Part shown: piece by piece, positions 1-5,763 of the stretch
How positions within the stretch are numbered: position 1 is the stretch's first letter
Layout: each line of letters opens with the position of its first letter
NCBI GenBank assembly: GCA_934597175.1
Contig: CAKTQR010000047.1
Span: 1 to 8,413 of the forward strand
Length of the DNA stretch: 8,413 nt
Source of the DNA: an uncultured Oscillospiraceae bacterium
Lineage (GTDB): Bacteria > Bacillota > Clostridia > Oscillospirales > Oscillospiraceae
Direction of reading: 5' to 3'
Translations under genes and position numbers: made by a program
The notes under the pieces: model-generated
The model's input: the letters and a program-made list of their open reading frames with translations, nothing else
Databases searched by the model: none
What the model was told of the DNA's origin: nothing

Positions 1-17
1 AGTACTTAAATATGCAG

Positions 18-51
18 TAAGCCCTCCGGCTGTGCCGGAGGGCTTATTTTT
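18..51 (+). terminator. Intrinsic terminator, convergent
   Basis: A perfect 13-bp stem (18-30 pairs with 34-46) with a 3-nt loop is followed on the plus strand by TTTTT. It is GC-rich in the stem, as expected for a Rho-independent terminator. The U-tract is on the plus strand, so it mainly ends a gene lying left of the window. On the minus strand the same hairpin lies just past the rsiV stop codon (50-52), but what follows it there is not U-rich. It may still act weakly in both directions as the end of the sigV-rsiV operon. Confidence 0.85.
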
Positions 52-928
52 ATCTGTATTCAGGGACGAGCGAATCGCCTAAAACGCTCTTTTTGACCGT
101 GAACTCGGGAGTTCCCATGAATCCCGGAGCGGCGTCATATTTATTGAAAACAATAACAAGATCGCCATCTGAGTTCCAGTAGAAGTTGCTGTTTTCACCC
201 GGCTCAAGGTAAAATACGCCGAACGGGTCATCCTCAAGCCAGTACTCGATATCCTTATCTTCGCTCATTTCGACCTTCATCTGACGCTGGACTTCCGCCT
301 TAAGCTTGCTGTAAAAGCTGTCGTCCACCGCAAGATCGCTCAGATCAACGATGCAGCCCTTGATTTTATCGATGTGATAATACTTGTAGTATGTGTTACC
401 GCTTCCGTATGCTTCGCAAACGCGAAGCCTTAGAGTAAACCATTTGTCGGTATTCGTGACCACCTCATAGTCGACATGCACAGAGCCGTGCCCCTTGCCT
501 TCGTCGGCTTCAAGCTCCCTGTAAAACCGATTGAAAAGAAGCTTTGTCATCTCGTCAATATCCTTGTTAATGTAGCTTTCGGCATCGCTGTTTTGACCCG
601 TAACATGCGGCACATTAAGATCGAGAGTGTGATTATCGTCCGAATATTTGTAGTTTCTGACCGTGACGACCTCGATAATGCTGCTTATGACAGGAATGTC
701 TTCCAGAGCCTGCGCATATGCGGGACTGCAATTGGGAAGCACTACGAGAAATACAAGCAGCAGACACGCCGCTGTGCTCAGCACCTGCTTAATAATCATT
801 CTGCGTCTGCAATTTGTGTTATCGGGCAGGGAAGAGAGCGTGTCGTCAATTGCCTTGCTCACGCTTTCGGGTACTTTATAATCATCTTCCTTTGCGCATT
901 TTTTTAAGTGGGAGTCAAAATTGTTCAT
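50..928 (-). CDS. rsiV: RsiV-like anti-sigma-V factor (lysozyme receptor)
   Basis: A 292-aa single-pass membrane protein. In the known family, RsiV binds sigma-V with its cytoplasmic N-terminus and binds lysozyme with its extracellular domain; lysozyme exposes a signal-peptidase site, and RasP then completes the cleavage and frees sigma-V. Seen here: a cytoplasmic segment (about 1-46), a membrane helix (about 47-66), then AYAQA ending at residue 74, the same place as the AxA cleavage site of Bacillus RsiV. Next comes IPVISSIIEVVT (78-89), followed by a DUF4163/DUF3298-type domain with GHGSVHVDYEVVTNT (146-160), YWLEDD (229-234) and APGFMGTPEFTV (267-278). I match these blocks to B. subtilis RsiV (285 aa) from memory, not by alignment. 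The ATG comes one base after the sigma-factor stop, with GGAGA nine bases upstream, so translation is probably coupled. Last gene of its operon. Confidence 0.9.
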   Translation of the reverse strand: MNNFDSHLKKCAKEDDYKVPESVSKAIDDTLSSLPDNTNCRRRMIIKQVLSTAACLLLVFLVVLPNCSPAYAQALEDIPVISSIIEVVTVRNYKYSDDNHTLDLNVPHVTGQNSDAESYINKDIDEMTKLLFNRFYRELEADEGKGHGSVHVDYEVVTNTDKWFTLRLRVCEAYGSGNTYYKYYHIDKIKGCIVDLSDLAVDDSFYSKLKAEVQRQMKVEMSEDKDIEYWLEDDPFGVFYLEPGENSNFYWNSDGDLVIVFNKYDAAPGFMGTPEFTVKKSVLGDSLVPEYR

Positions 929-929
929 T

Positions 930-1409
930 TCAGAAAGTCTCCATCAATATTTCTCGCAGCATTTTTCTTGCACGGGATAATTGCTGCTTTGCGGTCACGA
1001 CCGATGCACCGGTGATTTTTGAAATTTGAGCTATTGACAAGTCCTCAAAATAGTATAAAACAACGACCTCTCTGTACGGCTGTTTCAGCTGTTCGACTGC
1101 CTTTCTTAATGTGAGCGCAGTCACGATCTCATTTTCTGAACTGCTTTCCTCGACCTCAACATCGTCGATGGAAAGCAGATTTTTGTTGCTGCGCACCACC
1201 TCCACAGAGCAGTTGCGGACGATCCGCAGTAACCAGGGCTTAAATGCGTATATATTGTTGAGCGTATCCAGACTCTTGTACGCTCGATAGATCGACTCGC
1301 TTATAGCATCGGCTGCATCGCTTTCGTTCGACAAAACGGAGAATGCGACAGAATACATTGCTTTTTCATTTTGCTTTATCAGGCGGCAAAATGTATCCTT
1401 ATCTATCAA
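930..1409 (-). CDS. sigV: ECF RNA polymerase sigma factor, SigV-like
   Basis: A 159-aa extracytoplasmic-function sigma factor; family members direct RNA polymerase to stress promoters. Region 2 spans about residues 9-75 and includes AFKPWLLRIVRN (55-66). A short linker (about 76-98) leads to region 4 (about 100-152) with LKQPYREVVVLYYFEDLS and a helix-turn-helix in SIAQISKITGASVVTAKQ. I chose the TTG at 1407-1409 because AGGAGG (1417-1422) sits seven bases upstream and the protein then begins at the usual distance from region 2. The longer ATG start at 1568 would run 137 bases into the upstream gene and add residues with no sigma-like character. B. subtilis SigV is 166 aa. The assignment to the SigV group rests mostly on the adjacent rsiV. 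It follows the SGNH gene after 22 bases, so it is probably expressed from the same transcript. Confidence 0.9.
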   Translation of the reverse strand: MIDKDTFCRLIKQNEKAMYSVAFSVLSNESDAADAISESIYRAYKSLDTLNNIYAFKPWLLRIVRNCSVEVVRSNKNLLSIDDVEVEESSSENEIVTALTLRKAVEQLKQPYREVVVLYYFEDLSIAQISKITGASVVTAKQQLSRARKMLREILMETF

Positions 1410-1416
1410 TGCCGCA

Positions 1417-1422
1417 CCTCCT
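1417..1422 (-). promoter_or_regulatory. Ribosome binding site for TTG-started sigV
   Basis: On the minus strand this reads AGGAGG, seven bases before a TTG codon. It is the strongest Shine-Dalgarno in the left operon and decides the sigma-factor start. The rare start codon paired with an ideal ribosome site may hold sigma-factor output at a set level relative to its anti-sigma factor; that last point is inference. Confidence 0.8.
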
Positions 1423-1431
1423 GTTTGTGCT

Positions 1432-2217
1432 CTAAATATACTTTGCCGTCTCCGTGCTGATCCACTCGACCCAGGTGGGGTAGTACTTTGCGTAAAGGTG
1501 CGTGCCGTCCGAGGTCTTTTCCGAGGAAAGAGCACCGTTTTCGTCGTCAAAAATGCTGTTGGCATCAATGTAAAACACCTTGCTGCCGTCCGCCAATGCG
1601 GAAAGCTTTGTGTTAAGGTCGTTTATCGCTGCGTTGTTTACGACCTTGTCGCCGTCGGAACGGGACTTGGAAACATGCAGATTAGCCTCGATGAAAATGC
1701 TTGCGTTCGGCTGCTTTTCCTTGATAAGATCGAGCACCTTGCCGTACTTGCTTACAACGGAGCTGTGCGGATAGCCGACCTCGTTGATGCCTAGCATGAC
1801 ATATATCTTGCTGTACTGCTTTTTTGTAAGCAGCTGCGAAAGGGTAACGCTTCCGACGCCGTCGACGGAAAGAGTGTCACCGGTGACATCGAAAACATTC
1901 ATGCCGACGCTGCAGAAGAAGTCGGCGCTCTTAAGTCCGGAGTATTCTCTTATACCGACAGTTCTCGAATCACCGATAAAAAGCGTATCGTTCATGCTGA
2001 CAGGCGCTTTGCTTGGCTCGGGCTTTGCTGTCTCAACAGGCTGCGTTGACTTGGGTGTGGCTGTAGGCTCTACGGTCTGCACCGGCGTCGGTGTCGGAGT
2101 AGGCTCGGGGGTGGGGTTGACCTCGGGCTCGTCGCTGCCGGAGCATGCTGCAAAGACAAGTACGGCTGCGGTCACGATAAGCAAAATTGCAAGGGTTATT
2201 ATATTGGACTTTTTCAT
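1432..2217 (-). CDS. SGNH/GDSL-family hydrolase lipoprotein, probable O-acetyl-transfer partner of the MBOAT protein
   Basis: A 261-aa predicted lipoprotein acting outside the membrane. It has a signal helix (about 5-23) ending in FAAC, with lipid-anchor Cys25. A Pro/Thr-rich low-complexity linker (about 34-72) follows, then an SGNH domain (about 77-261). Catalytic blocks visible: GDSR with nucleophile Ser84 (block I), Gly105 in the GMN stretch (block II), GINE with Asn145 (block III), and DGTH with Asp237 and His240 (block V). In PatA/PatB and AlgI/AlgJ-type systems, such a protein takes acetyl groups exported by an MBOAT protein and places them on a glycan; the target here is unknown. I started at the ATG at 2215-2217 because it gives a proper lipoprotein signal and has GAGGA seven bases upstream, overlapping the MBOAT stop. 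A start at 2316 would lie inside the MBOAT gene. It could instead be an esterase removing acyl groups. Confidence 0.85.
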   Translation of the reverse strand: MKKSNIITLAILLIVTAAVLVFAACSGSDEPEVNPTPEPTPTPTPVQTVEPTATPKSTQPVETAKPEPSKAPVSMNDTLFIGDSRTVGIREYSGLKSADFFCSVGMNVFDVTGDTLSVDGVGSVTLSQLLTKKQYSKIYVMLGINEVGYPHSSVVSKYGKVLDLIKEKQPNASIFIEANLHVSKSRSDGDKVVNNAAINDLNTKLSALADGSKVFYIDANSIFDDENGALSSEKTSDGTHLYAKYYPTWVEWISTETAKYI

Positions 2218-2227
2218 GGTTACATCC

Positions 2228-3622
2228 TCAGAATCTGAAATATAGGAATGGGTCGTCAAGACCACGGTACATGCAGTAAATGCTGCCGAGCAGGATGGCG
2301 AGCAGGAATACTGCAATAATTATCTTGCTGTTTATCTTCTTAAGAAGCTTGTACGGAAGCTTAGTGGAGAACAAAACGGCAATTATAAGGAAAGGATAGT
2401 ATTGGCCGAGATACTTAAGGTAGTCATACCTGAACACCGACCATACACCCTGACCGAAGAACGGGAACAGGCGGGTGAACAGCACACCCAGCTGCGAAAA
2501 GTCGGTCACGGCGAACACTGCCCAGCTCAGGGGTATGAGCAGTATCATATATATATGACCGATAACAGGGTGCGAATTCAAAAACTTGCCGATGAAGAAT
2601 TTTTCAATGACAAGTATGCAGAAAAGCATAAAGCCCCAAAGCATGAAGTTGTATCCCGCTCCATGCCATATGCCTGTCAGCAGCCAGACAATGAGCAGAT
2701 TGAGAATAACTCTCGGAACGCTCCTGCGGCTGCCGCCGAGGGGAATGTAGACATACTCCCTGAACCACGAGCCGAGCGTGATGTGCCATCTTCGCCAGAA
2801 CTCGGTCATCGTAAGACTTGTGTAGGGATGGTTAAAGTTTATCGGCAGCTCGAAGCCGAGCATTTTGCCCATGCCGATAGCCATGAGCGAATAGCCGAAG
2901 AAGTCAAAATACAGCTGGAACGAATACGCTGCAACGCCCATCCAAGCAAGGGGAGTCGAGACACTTTCAAAGCCGATGGCAAGCGTTTGCGACCATAGCT
3001 TGCCCAAGGGATTTGCGAGCAAAACCTTTAGTCCCAAGCCGAAAATGAAGATGCCAAGCCCCTTGAACGCATCCTCAACCCAAATGTTTCGCTTGTGCAG
3101 GTCATATTGCACTTGCCCGTATGTAACTATCGGACCGGCGATGAGCTGCTCAAACATGGAGATATACACGCAGTAGCACAAAAGACTTTCCTCGGCTTCA
3201 ATATCGCCTCTGTACACATCGATAAGGTACGAAATGCCTTGGAAGGTGTAGAACGAAATGCCGATAGGCAGGATGATGTTTGCCGTGAAATTAAAGCTTT
3301 CCGACAGCTTGTTTAGCTCACCGAGAACAAAGCCTGCATATTTAAATGTACACAGGCAGATAAGGTGGAACACGATGCCCACAACAAGCAGCAGCTTTTT
3401 GTGCCTTTCAGACCGGCTTATCCCCAGACCCACAACAAAGTCGACCAGCATGCACGCAATGAGCAGAACAAAGTGGTACGGTGCGTTGACAGTTCCGATA
3501 AAGTAAAACGCAAGACTGCCTAAAAGCAGGGTGTAGTTTTTGTATTTATTTGGTGTTAGATAGTAACAGGTAAAGAAGATCGGGAAGAAGATCAATAGAA
3601 AATTAATGCTGCTGAAAACCAT
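2228..3622 (-). CDS. MBOAT-family membrane O-acyltransferase (AlgI/PatA/DltB-like)
   Basis: A 464-aa multi-pass membrane protein, close to the usual AlgI/PatA length of about 460-520. Members carry acyl groups, usually acetyl, across the membrane for O-acylation of cell-surface polymers. It opens with MVFSSINFLLIFFP, the typical N-terminus of the AlgI group. Signature stretches are SFYTFQGISYLIDVYRG (123-139), LIAGPIV (160-166), FDFFGYS (239-245), FWRRWHITLGSWFREYVYIP (275-294) and TGIWHGAGYNFMLWG (316-330). His320 is the expected catalytic histidine and His280 the second conserved one. The C-terminal DPFLYFRF resembles the usual ending of this family. It heads the operon; ten bases after its stop comes the SGNH lipoprotein, the normal partner. 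AAGGA lies 12 bases before the ATG, slightly far. The substrate (peptidoglycan, a secondary wall polymer or an exopolysaccharide) cannot be read from sequence. Confidence 0.92.
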   Translation of the reverse strand: MVFSSINFLLIFFPIFFTCYYLTPNKYKNYTLLLGSLAFYFIGTVNAPYHFVLLIACMLVDFVVGLGISRSERHKKLLLVVGIVFHLICLCTFKYAGFVLGELNKLSESFNFTANIILPIGISFYTFQGISYLIDVYRGDIEAEESLLCYCVYISMFEQLIAGPIVTYGQVQYDLHKRNIWVEDAFKGLGIFIFGLGLKVLLANPLGKLWSQTLAIGFESVSTPLAWMGVAAYSFQLYFDFFGYSLMAIGMGKMLGFELPINFNHPYTSLTMTEFWRRWHITLGSWFREYVYIPLGGSRRSVPRVILNLLIVWLLTGIWHGAGYNFMLWGFMLFCILVIEKFFIGKFLNSHPVIGHIYMILLIPLSWAVFAVTDFSQLGVLFTRLFPFFGQGVWSVFRYDYLKYLGQYYPFLIIAVLFSTKLPYKLLKKINSKIIIAVFLLAILLGSIYCMYRGLDDPFLYFRF

Positions 3623-3664
3623 GGCGATTGTATATCCTTATGCTCTAGCTGATATGCGTCTCAT

Positions 3665-3683
3665 TTGTCTATATTATAGACAA
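3665..3683. repeat. Perfect 19-bp palindrome, candidate operator
   Basis: TTGTCTATATTATAGACAA is a perfect inverted repeat with 9-bp arms and one central base. It lies 42 bases before the MBOAT start and covers the TATAAT hexamer facing that gene. Palindromes of this size over a promoter are typical sites for dimeric repressors. It is AT-rich and has no U-tract beyond it, so it is not a convincing terminator. No regulator gene is present in the window to pair with it. Confidence 0.55.
3673..3678 (-). promoter_or_regulatory. Candidate -10 element for the MBOAT-SGNH-sigV-rsiV operon
   Basis: The minus strand reads a perfect TATAAT about 50 bases before the MBOAT start. The best -35 candidate, TTGTCA (minus strand, 3701-3706), lies 22 bases away, too far for an ordinary sigma-A promoter. 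At the normal 17-bp spacing only ACCTTT is found. The promoter is therefore either weak and activator-dependent or not exactly here. I found no typical ECF -35 box with AAC on this strand of the intergenic region, so autoregulation by SigV is not visible. Confidence 0.4.
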
Positions 3684-3690
3684 TTTAACA

Positions 3691-3706
3691 GGTGAAAAGG
3701 TGACAA
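3691..3706. repeat. 8-bp near-tandem repeat in divergent control region
   Basis: GGTGAAAA and GGTGACAA lie head to tail, differing at one base. They sit between the palindrome and spoIIIAA, in the place where an activator for the minus-strand operon might bind. The minus-strand TTGTCA falls inside the second copy. Function unknown. Confidence 0.35.
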
Positions 3707-3726
3707 GAAAATTAATTTTTAACAAG

Positions 3727-3752
3727 GAATAATTTTTTGCTTACCATAATAA
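3727..3752 (+). promoter_or_regulatory. Possible sigma-E promoter for spoIIIA operon (weak)
   Basis: spoIIIA operons are transcribed by mother-cell sigma-E, whose boxes resemble KMATATT and CATACAAT. GAATAAT (3727-3733) fits the first at six of seven positions. CATAATAA (3745-3752) fits the second at five of eight. The spacer is 11 bases, shorter than the usual 13-15. This is the best match I could find in the short region before spoIIIAA and it is weak. Confidence 0.3.
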
Positions 3753-3754
3753 TT

Positions 3755-3768
3755 ATAGGACATAGGAC
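3755..3768. repeat. Tandem 7-bp repeat before spoIIIAA
   Basis: ATAGGAC occurs twice, head to tail, directly before the GGTGAG ribosome site (3769-3774) of spoIIIAA. It may be a chance duplication or a small leader element affecting translation. Confidence 0.4.
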
Positions 3769-3779
3769 GGTGAGCAAAA

Positions 3780-4664
3780 ATGAACAAACTAAACAGCGCA
3801 GCGTCGATGCTTCCGATAGCCTTAAACAGCGAGATACTCATTCTTCCGGAGCACGAGCGTGAGAAGATAGAGGAGATCCGCCTGCGGGCGGGACAAGCAA
3901 TGACGGTGCTCATAAACGGCGAGGAAAAGCCGATCGCCGAGGAGCATACCGTGTCGGTATACGACCTTGAAAGTGTGCTCGAATGTGCAACGGGTGCGTC
4001 CGTACACGCCGTTGAGACAAGCATGGCAAACGGCTACATAAATGTCGACGGCGGCATCCGCCTCGGCATATGCGGAAACGCAATAATGCGCTCCGGCGCA
4101 GTCTGCGGCATCAGAAACCTAAGTTCATTATCGCTCAGAATCCCAAAAGAAATACGGGGAGTCGCAGCAAATGAGCTCAGGCTGATGAACAAAAACGGCT
4201 TGACCGATATCCTAATCGCCTCTCCGCCCGGCTGCGGCAAAACCACATGCCTGCGGGAGTTTATAAGAGTCATCTCCGACAGCGGCAAGCGTGTCTCAGT
4301 AGCCGACGAACGGGGTGAGATAGCCGCAGTGAGCGAGGGCGTCCCTCAGTTTGATGTCGGAAGCCACGCTGATGTGATAAGCGATGCGCCAAAGGCGAAA
4401 GCAGCAATGATGCTTATAAGAGCGATGAATCCCGATGTCCTTGCAATGGACGAGATAAGCTCAAGCGAGGACATGCAAGCGGTTTTTGAAGCGGCCGGCT
4501 GCGGAGTGCGGCTGCTTGTAACCGCTCACGCAAGAGATATCAATGACCTTTGCTCACGCAAGCTATACCGTCGTTTGATGCAGATGCGGATATTCAAATA
4601 CTGCCTGTTCATCAAAAACAACAAAGGCAACAGGAGCTATCGGATAGAGGAGCTGAAGCTATGA
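3780..4664 (+). CDS. spoIIIAA: Stage III sporulation protein AA, secretion-type ATPase
   Basis: A 294-aa P-loop ATPase (307 aa in B. subtilis) of the type II/IV secretion ATPase kind. It acts on the mother-cell side of the outer forespore membrane and is thought to power or assemble the SpoIIIA-SpoIIQ channel. The N-terminal domain carries the family signature EEIRLRAGQ (31-39) and GYINVDGGIRLGICG (85-99). The Walker A motif is SPPGCGKTT (148-156) with Lys154. DERGE follows at 176-180, and Walker B is PDVLAMDE (218-225) with Asp224 and Glu225. The conserved TAH is at 248-250. All catalytic motifs look intact. GGTGAG stands before the ATG. Its stop overlaps the spoIIIAB start (ATGA). First gene of the operon. 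Confidence 0.96.
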   Translation: MNKLNSAASMLPIALNSEILILPEHEREKIEEIRLRAGQAMTVLINGEEKPIAEEHTVSVYDLESVLECATGASVHAVETSMANGYINVDGGIRLGICGNAIMRSGAVCGIRNLSSLSLRIPKEIRGVAANELRLMNKNGLTDILIASPPGCGKTTCLREFIRVISDSGKRVSVADERGEIAAVSEGVPQFDVGSHADVISDAPKAKAAMMLIRAMNPDVLAMDEISSSEDMQAVFEAAGCGVRLLVTAHARDINDLCSRKLYRRLMQMRIFKYCLFIKNNKGNRSYRIEELKL

Positions 4665-5170
4665 AGCTTTTGGGTGCTGTGCTGCTGACTGCGGCTGCCT
4701 CGGTCATGGGCTTTTACAAGGCACGGGAGCTCAAAGTGTCGCAACAGACTCTAAGGGAAATACTATCACTTTTGGAGCTGATGCGCAATGAGATATGCAC
4801 AAGAAGAACGCCGCTAAAACAGCTTTTTTCATGCTCAAATTTGCCGGACTATCGTTACATAAACGGTTTTATAAACGAACTTGAAGCCGAGCTTCCAAGC
4901 CTCGGCAGCAAGACCTTTGCGCAGATTTGGTGCGAAAGCGCCGAAAAAACGCTGCAAATGCTGACCAAAAGCAGCAGACAAGCTCTTAAGGACCTCGGAA
5001 GCAGTATCGGAAAATACGACGCCGTGCTTCAGGCTGCATCAATCGACAGATGTATAAGCGAGCTTAACGGTGAATATGAAAAGCTTAACGAGGGCCTTAA
5101 AAACAACGAAAAAATGTACATCGGACTGGGGACGGGAATAGGTCTTATTTTCGCAATTATACTGGTCTGA
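4661..5170 (+). CDS. spoIIIAB: Stage III sporulation protein AB
   Basis: A 169-aa protein (171 in B. subtilis) with a membrane helix at each end (about 3-18 and 152-168) and a helical soluble domain between. The family has a GspF-like fold and is proposed to be the membrane platform for the SpoIIIAA ATPase. Family-like stretches are LREILSLLELMRNEI (31-45), a conserved region around LPSLGSKTFAQIW (78-90) and the C-terminal GLGTGIGLIFAIILV. The ATG at 4661 overlaps the spoIIIAA stop and has AGAGGAG eight bases upstream. An in-frame ATG at 4550 lies inside spoIIIAA and would hide the N-terminal helix, so I rejected it. Confidence 0.94.
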   Translation: MKLLGAVLLTAAASVMGFYKARELKVSQQTLREILSLLELMRNEICTRRTPLKQLFSCSNLPDYRYINGFINELEAELPSLGSKTFAQIWCESAEKTLQMLTKSSRQALKDLGSSIGKYDAVLQAASIDRCISELNGEYEKLNEGLKNNEKMYIGLGTGIGLIFAIILV

Positions 5171-5182
5171 GAAGGAGATAAA

Positions 5183-5377
5183 ATGGAAATTGATTTGATA
5201 TTCAAAATTGCTGCCGTCGGCATCCTCGTTGCGGTGCTCAATATTTTGCTCACCCGCTCCGGCAGAGACGAGCAGGCGCTAATGACGACGATAGCGGCGC
5301 TTGTTGTCGTGCTCATCGTTGTCGTGCAAAAAATAAGCGAGCTGTTCGGCCTTATAAAGACCCTTTTTCAACTGTAA
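5183..5377 (+). CDS. spoIIIAC: Stage III sporulation protein AC
   Basis: A 64-aa protein with two hydrophobic helices (about 5-23 and 34-60), matching the small SpoIIIAC family (68 aa in B. subtilis). With SpoIIIAD and SpoIIIAE it is thought to form the membrane-embedded part of the mother cell-forespore channel, similar to the export gates of secretion systems. The start has a strong AAGGAG five bases upstream, after a 12-base gap from spoIIIAB. Its TAA stop shares a base with the spoIIIAD ATG (TAATG). Confidence 0.94.
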   Translation: MEIDLIFKIAAVGILVAVLNILLTRSGRDEQALMTTIAALVVVLIVVVQKISELFGLIKTLFQL

Positions 5378-5763
5378 TGGAGATCGTTGCAAAGGCCGCT
5401 GCGGTCGCAATTCTGTGCGCAGCATGCAGCCTTCTTATCAAGGCGAAAAACCCGGAATATTCTTTCGTTTTGAGCGCAATATGCGCCGTTTGCGTGTGCG
5501 CCGCCGCAGTCGGGATGATATCACAGCTTGCCGATTTCGTGTCCGGTATCATCAAAAGCTCGGGACTGCCGTCTGCGATATTCGTTCCGATAATCAAATG
5601 TGTCGGCATTGCCGTGCTGACAAAGCTTGTGTGCAATCTTTGCAAGGACGCAGGGCAAAACGGAACATCGTCGGCTGTTGAATATCTTGGCAGCGCCGCA
5701 ATGGTCTACACCGCAATGCCGCTGCTGGGGACTTTACTAAAGACATTGGAGGGGCTCACATGA
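5377..5763 (+). CDS. spoIIIAD: Stage III sporulation protein AD
   Basis: A 128-aa membrane protein (133 in B. subtilis) with about four hydrophobic segments, near residues 3-22, 30-52, 67-88 and 100-120. Family-typical features are the start MEIVAKAAAVAIL, the KNPEYSF turn (24-30) and the GSAAMVYTAMPLLGTLLKTL ending (105-124). It is an integral part of the SpoIIIA channel base. There is no separate strong ribosome site, so translation is likely coupled to spoIIIAC by the TAATG overlap. Its own stop overlaps the spoIIIAE start (ATGA). It is unusually rich in cysteine for a membrane protein. Confidence 0.93.
   Translation: MEIVAKAAAVAILCAACSLLIKAKNPEYSFVLSAICAVCVCAAAVGMISQLADFVSGIIKSSGLPSAIFVPIIKCVGIAVLTKLVCNLCKDAGQNGTSSAVEYLGSAAMVYTAMPLLGTLLKTLEGLT

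Noticed and set aside
476..907. Plus-strand 143-codon open frame opposite rsiV
   Set aside because: The minus strand here encodes a recognisable RsiV; the plus frame shows no domain or ribosome site.
1410..1568. Upstream extension of the sigma-factor gene to ATG 1568
   Set aside because: It would overlap the SGNH gene by 137 bases, its added residues look like a shadow frame, and the TTG at 1407-1409 has a perfect ribosome site.
1784..2245. Plus-strand 153-codon open frame opposite the SGNH gene
   Set aside because: It is the mirror of the Pro/Thr linker and SGNH codons, giving Gly/Val/Ser-rich low-complexity sequence; it is a shadow frame.
2218..2316. Upstream extension of the SGNH lipoprotein gene
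   Set aside because: It runs inside the MBOAT gene and would bury the lipoprotein signal behind 33 residues.
2402..2998. Plus-strand 198-codon open frame opposite the MBOAT gene
   Set aside because: It is antisense to a clear MBOAT gene, highly charged, and lacks a recognisable family or a ribosome site.
3623..3779. ECF (SigV-type) promoter for autoregulation
   Set aside because: I looked for a GAAAC-like box and a CGTC box at 16-17 bp spacing on the minus strand and found no AAC in the region.
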